DNA from: Bog-473 sp963728845
GTDB taxonomy: Bacteria; Actinomycetota; Acidimicrobiia; Acidimicrobiales; RAAP-2
DNA length: 64,000 bases
Direction: 5' to 3'
NCBI GenBank assembly: GCA_963728845.1
Contig: CAVSLS010000050.1
Coordinates: 62,001 to 126,000, forward strand
Shown: positions 1 to 9,501 of the stretch, one piece after another
Numbering within the stretch: the stretch's first letter is position 1
Layout: each line of letters opens with the position of its first letter
Notes under the pieces: generated by a model
Told to the model about the DNA's origin: nothing
Seen by the model: only the letters and a program-made list of their open reading frames with translations
The model's database searches: none
Translations under genes and position numbers: made by a program

Positions 1-296
1 GTGATGTCGAGGAAGGACTCGAACCCCTCGATGCCCGCGCTGGTGACCATGATCCCGGCGGGGCCGAGCGTGCTGCGGACCGATTCGAGGGCAGCGAAGA
101 CGGCTGAGCGGTCGCTGACGTCCACCCTGGCTCCCAAGGCGGGGGCGCCGTCGGCCTGGAGCTCCGTGGCCACCTCGTTCGCCGCGTCGCCGTTGATGTC
201 GAGCACCGCGACCTTGTGCCCCTGCGCGGCGAGGTGGCGGCAGATCGCCGCGCCCATCCCGGACCCGCCGCCGGTGACGATGGCAACCCGGCTCAC
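1..296 (-). CDS. SDR family oxidoreductase, N-terminal part (runs off the window)
   Basis: This is the first 98 residues of a short-chain dehydrogenase/reductase; the rest lies left of the window. The N-terminus reads VSRVAIVTGGGSGMG, which holds the Rossmann TGxxxGxG motif at about residues 8-15, and the next strand ends in VAVLDINGD, where the acidic residue after the second strand is typical of NAD(H)-preferring members. A later ALGARVDVSD segment matches the usual adenine-ring-binding Asp. I chose the GTG at 294-296 because the family normally begins only a few residues before the glycine motif and a G-rich stretch lies just upstream. The catalytic Tyr/Lys are outside the window, so the substrate is unknown. 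The gene is divergent from the LLM oxidoreductase to its right. Confidence 0.85.
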   Translation of the reverse strand, partial: MSRVAIVTGGGSGMGAAICRHLAAQGHKVAVLDINGDAANEVATELQADGAPALGARVDVSDRSAVFAALESVRSTLGPAGIMVTSAGIEGFESFLDI

Positions 297-528
297 GTCT
301 TGACCCCCCACGCGCACCTCTCACTCTCGACGGGTCCTGTCTCGCCTTCAGCAGTCCGGCGTGGCTCTCCCGCGGTGGTGCTCGAGAGCTCGGCGTGGCG
401 GAAACATGCCGACAAGGTGGGCAAATGCTAATGATGGTGCACTGGGCCGTCAAGTCCCCTAGCAGTTGGCGATAGCAGCATGTACTGTATTTGAGAAGGG
501 CATTCCCAGCGGGAAAGGAGACCTCAGC

Positions 529-1488
529 ATGCGGATCGGTCTTCAGGTGAGCGCCGATCGCGGCCGCTACGCGACCAAGGTCGAGAAGCTCCGCGCCGAT
601 GCCCGGTGGGCCGACGAGGCCGGTCTGGACTCCATCTGGACACCGCAGATCCCGGACGAATTCGACGCCATGACGGCGGCGACCGTCATCGGTACGGCCA
701 CGTCGAGGATCGAGATCGGGACGGCCATCGTGCCGATCCAGCCCCGGCACCCCATCGCGCTGGCCCAGCAGGCCCTGTCCACCCAGGCCGTGTGCGAAGG
801 CCGGTTCGTCCTCGGGCTGGGCGTCTCGCACCACTGGATCATCCGGGACATGCTCGGTCTTCCCTACGAGCGCCCGGCGCTGACCATGCGCAGCTATCTC
901 GACGTGCTCGACCAGGCGCTGGCCGGCCCGGGGATGGTCGAGGTGACGAACGAGTTGTTTCGCATCCGCAACCCGCTCGACGTCACCGACATCACCCCGA
1001 CGCCGGTGATGATGGCGGCACTCGGCCCGGTGATGCTCAAGCTGGCCGGCGAGCGGGCGGCGGGCACCAGCTTGTGGCTGGCCGACGAGCGCACCATCGA
1101 GTCGCACGTCGTCCCGACGATCACCAAGGCCGCGCAGGCAGCAGGACGCCCGGCGCCCCGGATCCTGGCCGGTGTCCCCGTGTGCCTGTGCCGCGACGAC
1201 GAGATCGACGCCGCCGTCGAGCGGACGAATCGCGTCCTCAGCGAGGTCGTCGACTCGCCCAACTACCAGAGGCTGATGGAGCACGGCGATGCCCGGGCTA
1301 TCGGTGACGTCCTCGTCTGCGGCAGCGAGGCGACGATGGAGAAGCGGATGCGCAACTTCGCCAACGCCGGGGTGACCGACCTCAACGCGCGCATCGTGCC
1401 CCTGGGCGAGGATCGCGACGCCATCCGGGCCTCGGCCGAGCGCACCCGCGAGTTCCTCGCCTCGGTGGCACCGGCGCTCCGGGCGTGA
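529..1488 (+). CDS. LLM class F420-dependent oxidoreductase
   Basis: A 319-residue luciferase-like (TIM barrel) oxidoreductase, intact. Seen: the N-terminal strand MRIGLQV, the GTAIVPIQPRHP segment at residues 64-74 and GRFVLGLGVSHHW at 91-103, both typical of the F420-using branch of LLM enzymes. Family members use reduced coenzyme F420 or FMN for hydride transfer or monooxygenation; the substrate cannot be inferred. The start at ATG 529 is set by a strong ribosome binding site (GGGAAAGGAG, 511-520); an upstream ATG at 466 would add 21 residues unlike the family. It ends 39 bases before the convergent TetR gene, which is a plausible but unproven regulator. Confidence 0.88.
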   Translation: MRIGLQVSADRGRYATKVEKLRADARWADEAGLDSIWTPQIPDEFDAMTAATVIGTATSRIEIGTAIVPIQPRHPIALAQQALSTQAVCEGRFVLGLGVSHHWIIRDMLGLPYERPALTMRSYLDVLDQALAGPGMVEVTNELFRIRNPLDVTDITPTPVMMAALGPVMLKLAGERAAGTSLWLADERTIESHVVPTITKAAQAAGRPAPRILAGVPVCLCRDDEIDAAVERTNRVLSEVVDSPNYQRLMEHGDARAIGDVLVCGSEATMEKRMRNFANAGVTDLNARIVPLGEDRDAIRASAERTREFLASVAPALRA

Positions 1489-1507
1489 CCACCTGAACCC
1501 GCGGGGC

Positions 1508-1528
1508 GATCAGCCTCCGGGGCTGGTC
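1508..1528. terminator. Weak hairpin between convergent genes
   Basis: GATCAGCC at 1508-1515 pairs with GGCTGGTC at 1521-1528 apart from one mismatch. It sits between the stop of the LLM oxidoreductase and the stop of the TetR gene and could serve both strands. There is no T-tract, so this is only a candidate. Confidence 0.3.
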
Positions 1529-2244
1529 ACGATGCCGGGACGATCCCACCCGAGACGAATTCCCAGATCTCCTTCGCCTCCCGGTCGCCGTCGCGCGGCT
1601 CCTCGCTGCCGCTGATGGTCGGCGCGTAGGCGGCGTTGAACATGATGGTCGACAGGATCACGCCCGCCACCTGCGCATGGAGCAGACCGGGGCGGACGAC
1701 TCCGGCCTCCGCCGCCTCGTCGAGGACGTTCTCGAGCAAGGAGACCAGCGGCACGAACGCCCTCGATGCCTCTGCCTGATGCGACGTCAGCAGCTGGTGG
1801 CAGAACTCGGCCATGACAGGAGTGGGGTTGTTCTTCGACGGCCGCCCCTTGGGTGCAGGCAGGCACATGCGGTAGTACTCGACCACGAAGCAGTGCAGCC
1901 GGTCGAGGGCCGTTGTCCTCGAGGGCGATCTGCTCCTCGAGCCGCTCCGCCGTGGCCCGGATCGCTTCGTCGAAGAGGGCCAGGAGCAGCTCGTGCTTGC
2001 CCGCGAAGTACTGGTAGAAGCTGCGCAGGGACTGCCCCGAACGGTCCACGACCTCTTGGACGGTGAATTCCTTGCCGGACTCGGCGCGGGCCAGCAGTTC
2101 GAACCCTGCGTCGAGGAATCGCTGCACCCGGCCCTCGCTCCGCAAGCGGGCCGAGTCGAGGGACCTGGCCACGGCGAGGTCGCGGCGCCGCAACGGTGCG
2201 TCGGCGGGCGCCGACGAGCCCGCCACCGGGGTCTCCGCTGACAT
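1527..2244 (-). CDS. TetR family transcriptional regulator (frameshifted)
   Basis: TetR-type repressor. The N-terminal part (2244 to about 1900) holds the helix-turn-helix: a VQEVVDRSGQSLRSFYQYF stretch and FAGKHELLLALFDEAI match the family DNA-binding domain well. The C-terminal ligand-binding part is read in another frame (VVEYYRMCLPAPKGRPSK onward to 1527), so one shift lies near 1900. An ATG at 2244 or a GTG at 2247 can start the gene. It is divergent from the SnoaL/ACAD set (start 2508), leaving about 260 bases of shared promoter region, so control of that set or of itself is likely. The effector is unknown. Confidence 0.8.
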
Positions 2245-2507
2245 CACGCCAGCCTACACCTCGTTGTCGATATCTGAGAGCATCACTCTCCCCAGACTGT
2301 GCCCCGGTGGGAAGAAATTCTGCAATGACGCTTCCGCAGCGCACCCCGTCGCCGGTCGTGCCGCCGGCCCGCTCCGGGCGGGCAACCGGCCGTGACTGGC
2401 GTGCACACACGGTCCCAGTTTTTGAGAATGCTGTTATCGTGGCCGCCCGGGTGGCTTCCCGGAGTCGGCCCGGGCGTGCACACTGCGCAGACTGGAGGGC
2501 TGAATCA

Positions 2508-2951
2508 ATGGACGAGGCGCTGGTCGCCGACATCATCGAGATCGAACAGCTGCTGGCGCGCTATGCCACGGGGATGACCCAGGACGACATCGAGACCGTC
2601 ATGGACGTCTTCACGCCCGACGGCACCTACAGCGCCTTCGGTGCGACCTATACCCTCGCTGACTTCCCGGCCCTGGTGGAGGCGGCGCCCAAGGGCCTCT
2701 TCCTCACGGGCACCCCGGTCCTGGACCTGCACGGGGACTCCGGGACGGGGCACCAGACCCTGTGCTTCGTGGCGCAGCTCACCCACGAGATGCGCATCGG
2801 CTGGTACACGGACTCCTACCGCCGGACCGAGCACGGCTGGAGGCTCCAGACCCGGGCGATGACGTTCCTGCGCCGGAGCGGCGCCCGGGACTCGGGCCGG
2901 CCGCACGACCCGACCCGACCGCAACCGTCCCCCGACCCGGCCGGTTCGTAG
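2508..2951 (+). CDS. SnoaL-like / NTF2-fold protein
   Basis: A 147-residue protein of the SnoaL-like (nuclear transport factor 2 fold) type. Seen: the opening EIEQLLARYATGMTQ followed by VMDVFTPDGTYSAFG, which is the classic helix and first strand of this family, and a C-terminal strand region RRTEHGWRLQTRAMTF. Members act as isomerases, cyclases or hydratases, or simply bind small hydrophobic ligands; the last 25 residues are Pro/Arg-rich and probably disordered. The start is fixed by GGAGGG at 2494-2499. It lies seven bases before an ACAD gene, so it is probably the first gene of that transcript. Confidence 0.8.
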   Translation: MDEALVADIIEIEQLLARYATGMTQDDIETVMDVFTPDGTYSAFGATYTLADFPALVEAAPKGLFLTGTPVLDLHGDSGTGHQTLCFVAQLTHEMRIGWYTDSYRRTEHGWRLQTRAMTFLRRSGARDSGRPHDPTRPQPSPDPAGS

Positions 2952-2958
2952 AGCCCCG

Positions 2959-4092
2959 ATGGAGCTCGAAGCCTTCAAGGTGGCGTTGGACGACTGGCTC
3001 GGCGAGCCACGAAGGCGAGCTCGCGCCCACCTACGGCGGGAGTCGGGACCTTGGACGAACAGATGGACCACCTCAACAAGGTCAAGCGGTTGACCTTCGA
3101 CGCGGGCTTCATGCGGATGGGCTGGCCCGAGCGCGTGGGCGGGCTCGGCGGCTCCTCACTCCTCCGTGCCTACCTCGGCGAGGCACTCACCGCCCGAGAC
3201 CTCGTCGAGCCCGGCATCTACTCCATGCCCGAGGTGCTGGCGCCGACGATGATCGACTACGCGCCCGAAGGCACTCGCGGCTGCCATGGTGCCGCGGCTC
3301 CTGCGGGGCGACGAAGTCTGGTGCCAGGGCTTCTCGGAGCCGGACACGGGGAGCAACCTCGGCTCCCTCATGTGCCGCGCCACGCAGACCGACGACGGCT
3401 GGAGGGTCAAGGGCCAGAAGGTCTGGACGAGCCTGGCGCAGTACGCCCACCGCTGCGTCCTCCTGACGCGGACGGGAACGCCGGAATCGGCCCACCGTGG
3501 GATCACCGCGTTGTTCGTCGACATGGACAGCCCCGGGATCACCGTGCGCCCGATCGAGACGATGCACGGTGCGCAGGAGTTCTGCGAGGTCTTCTTCGAC
3601 GACGTGATGGTGCCGCTCGACCGACTGCTCGGCGAGGTGGACGGCGGCTGGTCGATCGCCATGGACCTGCTGCCCTACGAGCGGAGTACGGCGCTGTGGC
3701 ACCGGGCCGCCTATCTGCAGCGGCGGCTGCAACAGCTGCTCTCCGCCGTACCTCCGGGCGCGCTCGACCCGCGCGCCGTCGGCGAGGTCACCGAGCTGCT
3801 GTGGGCCTTCCGGGCCCGGTCGCGCTCGACCCAACGGCGGCTCGCGGCCGGCGACAAGCTGGGGCCCGAGACCTCCGTCGACAAGGTGCTCGTGGCGACG
3901 GCCGAGCAGGCCGTGTTCGACCTCGTCGCCGAGGGCCTCGGTGCAGACCTGGCCGGCGCGGACGACGCCGTGAGCCGGCGGTGGCGTTCGGAGTTCCTCT
4001 ACTCGCGCGCTGCGACCATCTACGGCGGGAGCGCGGAGATCCAGCGCAACATCATCGCCCGGCGGCTCCTCGACCTCGGGGGGGACCGCTGA
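2959..4092 (+). CDS. Acyl-CoA dehydrogenase, large-type subunit (frameshifted)
   Basis: Acyl-CoA dehydrogenase (ACAD), the member of a two-gene pair that carries the full middle domain. Family signatures appear in three frames in order: ATG 2959 with MELEAFKVALDDWLGE, then DEQMDHLNKVKRLTF (from about 3050), then VPRLLRGDEVWCQGFSEPD through to YGGSAEIQRNIIARRLLDL (from about 3290). Frame changes lie near 3005, 3047 and 3265. The WCQGFSEPDTGSNLGS segment is the flavin-binding loop. The C-terminal position that holds the catalytic Glu in short-chain ACADs reads YGGSAE instead, as in subunits of heteromeric steroid-type ACADs. Its stop overlaps the start of the partner gene (TGATG), which suggests coupled translation and a mixed complex. 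Confidence 0.85.
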
Positions 4093-5063
4093 TGGAAGGC
4101 GCCGAGCTCGAGCTCTTCGAGCAGGGCATCCGACGTGCGACCGCCTCGGGCAGCGGTGCGGCGCTGGACGCCGCGCTCGCCGGCATCGGTTGGCGCGACG
4201 CGCTGGCGGAGGACCGGCGTCGCGCGGTCTCGCTGCTCTTCGAGTGCCAGGGTGCGGCAAACGTCACCTCTTCGGCGCTCGGCCAACTCCTCGTCGTCGG
4301 CCTCGGTCTCGGTCTCGGTCTGGGCGATCGTGCGACGACCGTGCTGCTGCCCCGGCTGCGGACGCGCGACGCCCCCGGCCGGCTGCACGGCGACCGCTGT
4401 GCGGTGCGCGGCCTCGCGACGTCCGATCTGGACCATTCCGAGACCGTCCTCGTCGTCGCCGGAAGCCGACCACGGGCACACCGCCGTGGCGCTGCCGCCC
4501 TCTGAGCTCTCCCGCCGGGCGGTCGGCGGCATCGACCCCGGGCTCGGGATGCTCGAGGTGGAGGGCGACGTGGCGGCTGCACGGTGCCGAACCGGGCGGG
4601 CCGGTCGACTGGACGGCCGCCGTGTCCCTCGGGCAACTCGCACTGGGCCACGAGCTGGTGGGGGCGGCCCGGGCGATGCTGGGGCTGGCCCGCTCCCACG
4701 CGTTGGAGCGCGATGCAGTTCGGGCAGCCCATCGCCACCTTTCAGGCGGTCCGGCACCGGCTGGCCGACAGCCTGGTGGCCATTGAGGCGGCAGCCGCCC
4801 TCTTGGCCGCCGCCTGGGACGAACCGTCGCCCGTGAACGCATCGATCGCCAAGTCGTCCGCCGGCCGGGGGGCTCGCACCGTTGCCCGGCACTGCCAGCA
4901 GGTGCTGGCGGGCATCGGGTTCACCACGGAGCACCCTTTTCACCGCTACTACCGGCGGACGATGGTGCTCGACCAGGTCCTCGGTGCGGGGACCGTCCTC
5001 ACGGCCGAGCTCGGTGCCGAGGTGTTGCGCAGCGGCACGCTCCCGCCCGTGCTGCCGCTCTGA
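4092..5063 (+). CDS. Acyl-CoA dehydrogenase, small-type partner subunit (frameshifted)
   Basis: Second ACAD of the pair starting at 2959. The N-terminal region (MEGAELELFEQGIRRA) is short and divergent, while the C-terminal domain is clear: an MQFGQPIATFQAVRHRLAD stretch and a helix ending GIGFTTEHPFHRYYRR. Frame changes lie near 4467, 4590 and 4710. This domain pattern is that of the partner subunit in heteromeric ACADs such as the FadE pairs of steroid side-chain degradation, where one subunit contributes most of the flavin site. ATG 4092 overlaps the previous stop. The 120 bases after the stop are AT-richer and contain a 6-base inverted repeat (GATTAT / ATAATC, 5105-5133) before the aldehyde dehydrogenase, so a new promoter may start there. 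Confidence 0.78.
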
Positions 5064-5104
5064 GCGTCGGGACACCCGGACCACCGAGCGGCGAGGCGTC
5101 GCCT

Positions 5105-5133
5105 CGATTATGATTGTCGCACTTTTTGATAAT
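5105..5133 (+). promoter_or_regulatory. AT-rich inverted repeat, candidate operator/promoter
   Basis: GATTAT and ATAATC, perfect reverse complements, flank 17 bases in an otherwise GC-rich region about 50 bases upstream of the aldehyde dehydrogenase start. Such AT islands mark most of the putative promoters in this window. No regulator can be assigned. Confidence 0.4.
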
Positions 5134-5183
5134 CCAATTTCCGGTGGGCGAGAAACCTTGCACGGAGCGAGAGGGAGAGGCCA

Positions 5184-6673
5184 GTGACGACAGGGGCTGA
5201 CCACGAAGCGAGGATGCTGGTCGACGGCAGGCTCATCGAGGCCGACTCGGGCCGGACGTTCGACAACGTCAACCCGGCGACCGAGGAGGCGATCGGCCAG
5301 GTGGCCGACGCGTCCAACGCCGAGATGCACCGGGCCATCGACGCGGCGCGGCGGGCCTTCGACGAGACCGACTGGTCCGCCAACCGCGCCCGGCGCACGG
5401 AATGCCTCACCCAGCTGCAGGCGGCCCTCGAACGGGAGCAGGAGGCGCTGCGCGAGGAGCTCATCCTCGAGGTCGGCTGCCCCCGCATGACCACCCATGC
5501 AAACCAGTTGGACATCCCGCTGGACGGTGCGCTCCGCTACCCGGTGAAGCTGATCGACGAGTTCGCGTGGAGGACCGACCTGCCCCGGGTCGTCGATCGC
5601 CGGGGGACGCAGAACACGCGCCAGATCTGGAAGGAGCCCGTCGGCGTCGTCGGAGCCATCGTCCCGTGGAACTTCCCCGTCGAGGTGACGCTGAACAAGC
5701 TCGGGCAGGCACTCGCCACCGGCAACACGGTGGTCCTCAAGCCGGCGCCCGACACGCCCTGGAACGCCACCCGACTCGGCCGCCTCGTCGCCGAGCAGAC
5801 CGAGTTCCCCCCGGGCGTGCTCAACGTCGTGACGTCGTCCGACCACCTCGTCGGGGAGGAGCTGACCCTTTCGCCGAAGGTCGACCTGATCTCGTTCACC
5901 GGATCGACGGCCGTCGGCAAACGCATCATGGAGAAGGGCGCGGCCACCCTCAAGCGCGTCTTCCTCGAGCTCGGCGGGAAGTCGGCCACGATCGTGCTCG
6001 ACGACGCCGACTTCGCGACGTCGGTGCCGTCGGGGATCCAGGTGTGCTTCCACGGCGGCCAGGGCTGTGCCATTCAGACGCGGATGCTCCTCCCCCGGTC
6101 CCGCTACGAGGAAGGCGTGGAGATCCTGCGGGCCACGCTGTCCTCGGTCGCCTACGGGGACCCCCAGCGGCCCGACGTCCTCATGGGCCCGTTCGATCTC
6201 GGCCAAGCAGCGGGACCGCGTGCTCGGCTACGTCGAGAAGGGCGTGCAGGAGGGGGCGACCCTGGCGTTGGGCGGCGGCCGCCCGGCCCACCTCCCGAAG
6301 GGCTGGTACGTCGAGCCGACCCTCTTCACCGATGTGGACAACTCCATGACGATCGCCCAGGAGGAGATCTTCGGGCCGGTCCTCGTCGCCATCCCCTTCG
6401 ACGACGACGACGACGCCGTCCGGATCGCCAACGACAGCGTGTACGGGCTCTCGGGCGGTGTGTTCTCCGGTTCGCTCGAACGCTCGCTGCGCGTCGCCGA
6501 GCGCGATCCGCACGGGGACCTTGGCCGTCAACGGGGGCATGCCGATCGGGCAGGCCGACATCCCCTTCGGGGGCTTCAAACAGAGCGGCATCGGCCGGCA
6601 GAACGGGCTCGCGGGGTTCGATCAGTACCTCGAGATGAAGTCGGTGGCCTGGCCGACGCCGACACCGGCCTGA
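5184..6673 (+). CDS. Aldehyde dehydrogenase family protein (frameshifted)
   Basis: NAD(P)-dependent aldehyde dehydrogenase of about 495 residues. Seen: the nucleotide-binding segment VVGAIVPWNFPVEVTLNK, FTGSTAVGKRIM, the general base in LELGGKS, the catalytic Cys in HGGQGCAIQTRM and the EEIFGPVL motif. Frame changes near 6200 and 6505 split the last third, with the C-terminal FGGFKQSGIGRQNG in the last frame. It would oxidise an aldehyde made by an upstream hydroxylation/dehydrogenation step. The start is GTG 5184 after GAGGGAGAGG. A close paralogue lies at 51997-53484; the two share long identical runs such as FDNVNPATEE and RAIDAARRAFDETDW. Confidence 0.9.
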
Positions 6674-6689
6674 GGCCCCCGGCGGCGCC

Positions 6690-7750
6690 GTGAGCGACAA
6701 ACCCGTCCTGCGGGACCACGGCTACCACACGCTCCGGGTCAAGCAGGTCGTGCGCGAGACACACGACGCAAGCTCGTTCGTCCTCGACATCCCCGACGAC
6801 CTGCAGGAGACCTTCCGGTACCAGCCCGGGCAGTTCTGCACCTTCCGCGTGCACGTCGACGGCGACGAGCAACTGCGCTCGTACTCCATGTCGAGCGCCC
6901 CCGAGACCGACCGCGACCTGACCGTCACCGTGAAGCGCGTGGCCGGCGGGCTGGTCTCCAACTGGTTCCTCGACGAGCTCTCGGAGGGAGACGCACTCGA
7001 GGTGACCAAGCCTGCCGGCGTGTTCTGCCCGCAGGGCACCGGGCGTCCCGATCCTGGGCCTCTGTGGTGGCAGCGGCATCACGCCGGTCATGTCGATCAC
7101 CAAGCACGTTCTCTCGACGACGGCGCGCTCCGTGCGGCTGCTCTACGCCAACCGCGATCGTGAGTCGGTGATCTTCGGCGACGCGCTCGGCGAGCCTGTG
7201 CGCCCGCCACCCCGACCGGCTGGCGGTCCGCCGGCACTTCGACTCCGAGGGTGGGTTCCTGACCCGGGAGTCCATCGTCGACTTCGTGGCGGGCGAGCTC
7301 GAGGCCGACGTCTACGTCTGCGGACCGGGTCCGTTCATGGATCTCGTGGCGTCGACGCTGGAGGGCCTGGGCGTGGAGCAGGACCGGGTCTTCATGGAGC
7401 GCTTCCTGGTGGAGCAGCAGGAGAAGGACGCGGCGGCGGTGGCCACGCCGGCCGAGGTCCCGGCGGATGCGCCGGACGAGGTGACCGTGATCCTCGGCGG
7501 CAAGACGGTGGTGGCGCCCTACCAGCCCGGCGACACCTTGCTCGAGACCGCACGGCGGAGCGGCCTGCGGCCGCCGTTCTCGTGCGAGTCCGGCAACTGC
7601 GCCACCTGCATGGCGTTCTTGAAGGAAGGGGCCGCCACCATGCGGGTGAACAACGCGTTGACGCCCGACGAGGTCGAGGAGGGCTGGATCCTCACCTGCC
7701 AGGGCCTGCCCCGTGGTCAGGCCGTGACCGTCGAGTACGAGGCGATGTGA
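6690..7750 (+). CDS. Ferredoxin-NADP reductase-like oxygenase reductase with C-terminal 2Fe-2S domain (frameshifted)
   Basis: Electron-transfer protein of the PaaE/KshB type: an FAD domain, an NAD(P) domain and a C-terminal plant-type 2Fe-2S domain. Seen: the FAD motif LRSYSMSSAP near residue 63, VYVCGPGPFMD in the NAD domain and the cluster motif CESGNCATC followed by a later Cys in WILTCQG. Frame changes lie near 7040 and 7200. This architecture matches reductases that feed electrons to Rieske oxygenases such as KshA; the Rieske enzyme whose gene ends at 8104 on the other strand is the obvious partner. The start is GTG 6690, 17 bases after the aldehyde dehydrogenase stop. Confidence 0.88.
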
Positions 7751-7754
7751 GCCC

Positions 7755-7777
7755 GAGCCCGGTCAGGGACCGGGCTC
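7755..7777. terminator. Bidirectional hairpin between convergent genes
   Basis: Arms GAGCCCGGTC (7755-7764) and GACCGGGCTC (7768-7777) are perfect reverse complements around a 3-base loop. The hairpin lies just after the reductase stop and covers the last codons of the convergent small gene. No T-tract is present, which is common in high-GC actinobacteria. It probably ends transcription in both directions. Confidence 0.65.
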
Positions 7778-8107
7778 GACCAGGAGGTCCAGGTAAGCGG
7801 CGCCGGTGTCCGGCACGCGGGGCTGCCCCCAGCACTCCACGGGGAACGAGACCATGACCATGGAGTACAGGAGGTGCAAGAGGTTCTGCGCGTCTGCGGG
7901 CAGGTCGTCGAGCGCGAACCTGTCGCAGTAGGTCATCGCCTCCTCGGCCCGCGGCGTGATGGCGTCGTAGAACGCCTGCATCTCGTCCATGCCGCTGGCC
8001 ATCCGCTGGGCGAACCGCTCGGGCTCGGTGGCCAGGCACCACACGGGGGCGAACGGTTCCAGCTCGGAGAATTCGGGGGGCAGCAGGGCCTCGGCCATCG
8101 GCGTCAT
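7763..8107 (-). CDS. Small conserved-looking protein coupled to the Rieske oxygenase
   Basis: A 114-residue soluble protein that I do not recognise. It is rich in acidic and aromatic residues (for example PPEFSELEPFAPVWCLA and RFALDDLPADAQNLLHLLYSM) and has no signal peptide or obvious cofactor motif. Its ATG (8105-8107) overlaps the stop of the Rieske gene as ATGA, so the two are almost certainly translated together. The size and position would fit a small accessory or beta-like subunit, but it does not show the usual sequence of ring-hydroxylating dioxygenase beta subunits. Confidence 0.7.
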   Translation of the reverse strand: MTPMAEALLPPEFSELEPFAPVWCLATEPERFAQRMASGMDEMQAFYDAITPRAEEAMTYCDRFALDDLPADAQNLLHLLYSMVMVSFPVECWGQPRVPDTGAAYLDLLVEPGP

Positions 8108-9373
8108 ACCTCCGCGTGCTGCTTCTTGTAGTCGTCCACCCAGTCGGCCACCACCCGGTGCAGGTGGCGGCACAGCACCTCCTGGTCGTTCAGTGGGAAG
8201 CGCTCGAGCACGCGGCGACTCGAGCATCGTCTGCGTCGCCTCCAGGGTGTTGGCGTCCTGGAGGCCGTACTCCTTGAACGAGACGGAAGCGATCTCCTGG
8301 GCCACACGCTCATGGGCGTTCTTGGGCGGGACGAAGTAGAGCGTGCCCTCGAAGACGTGGGTGCTGTGCGACGTCGGCCAGTAGTGGTACGTGAGGTACC
8401 AGCTCTGGCCCCAGACGAGGATGACGAAGTTCGGAAAGATCTGGAACGAGTCGAGCCCCCACGGATCGCATCCGGCCGGGTTGATGCCCGCGTCCTTCTG
8501 CTCGTATCCCAGATCGGGCGCGTCCCAAGGGCCGAAGAGCCCGCTCCGTGTGATCAGCTCAATGGGCTTGAGCATGTTGGGCTCCAGGTTCCACGGGTGG
8601 ACGCCGGCGGTGCTCACGACGCGGTGCGGACCATCGATCGTGTACGCGGGCGCCTCGAACCCGGCTTGCTGCGCAGCGACCGACCAGTCGGGAGGTGTCT
8701 GCTTCGCGTGCAGGACAGGCGCGTGGTAGAACTCCTGGAAGGCGTCCATGTAGAGCTTCCAGTTGCTCTTCACCGTGGCGCGGTAGAACCTCCGTTCGCT
8801 CTGCAGGTGGAAGGGGTAGTTCTCGAGCTTGGTGACCATCGGGCCGAGGAAGTCCCGCAGGTTCTGCTCGGGCTCCTTGGCGAGGTTGACGAAGATGAAG
8901 CCCGCCCACACGTCGCAGTGGACCGGGACCAGGCCGTAGTCGTCCTTGTCGAGGTTGAAGAACTCCTGCTCCTGCTGGACGAACGACAACGAGCCGTCGA
9001 GGTCGTACCGCCAGCCGTGGTACTTGCAGACGAACTGGCGGCACACGCCGCTCGACTCCTCCTGGGGATAGTCGGTCCAGACCAGCTTGTTCCCGCGATG
9101 GCGACAGACGTTGTGGAAGGCTCGCACCTGGCCCTCCTTGTCCCGCACCACGACGACGGAGGTGCGCGCCACCGCGATCTCCTTGGTGAAGTAGCTGCCG
9201 TTGCGGGGCAACTGCTCGACCCGGCCCACGTTCAACCAGGCTCTCTTGAAGATGGCCTCGCGCTCGAGCTCGTAGAACTCCGGCGAGATGGAGTCCTCGT
9301 AGGAGATGGGCTCGGTGCCGAGCCCGAAGTGCTCGGTCCAGCTCCCTTCGGGTGGCTTGGGCCAACGTGCCAT
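8104..9373 (-). CDS. Rieske non-heme iron oxygenase, catalytic subunit (frameshifted near its end)
   Basis: Aromatic-ring-hydroxylating-dioxygenase alpha-type protein, about 423 residues. The Rieske 2Fe-2S ligands are visible as Cys90/His92 (CRHRGN) and Cys116/His119 (CKYHGW). The mononuclear iron site is in the run MDAFQEFYHAPVLH, with His217 and His222 and the bridging Asp210. The frame changes near 8215; the true C-terminus is in the frame ending DYKKQHAEV at 8104. It would hydroxylate a substrate using electrons from the reductase at 6690-7750. The ATG at 9373 follows GAGAGG; a GTG six bases upstream is possible. An AT-rich inverted repeat lies in front of it (9431-9447). Confidence 0.92.
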
Positions 9374-9430
9374 GACCACGTCCTCTCATCGCTGGGGTCG
9401 TCGACGCACCCGATGATATCATTACTCTCA

Positions 9431-9447
9431 GGAAATGAGAAGAACGT
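9431..9447 (-). promoter_or_regulatory. Candidate operator upstream of the Rieske gene
   Basis: CTCTCA and TGAGAA form an imperfect inverted repeat around GGAAA, inside an AT-rich stretch that begins with GATATC at about 9416. It lies about 60 bases upstream of the Rieske start and resembles the GAGAAT/ATTCTC repeats seen at 10843-10860. The regulator is unknown. Confidence 0.4.
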
Positions 9448-9501
9448 TTCCGCATCGGCGTCCGCGCGGGCCGGAGCCGCCCGCCGCGCGCCGCGACCGT
9501 C

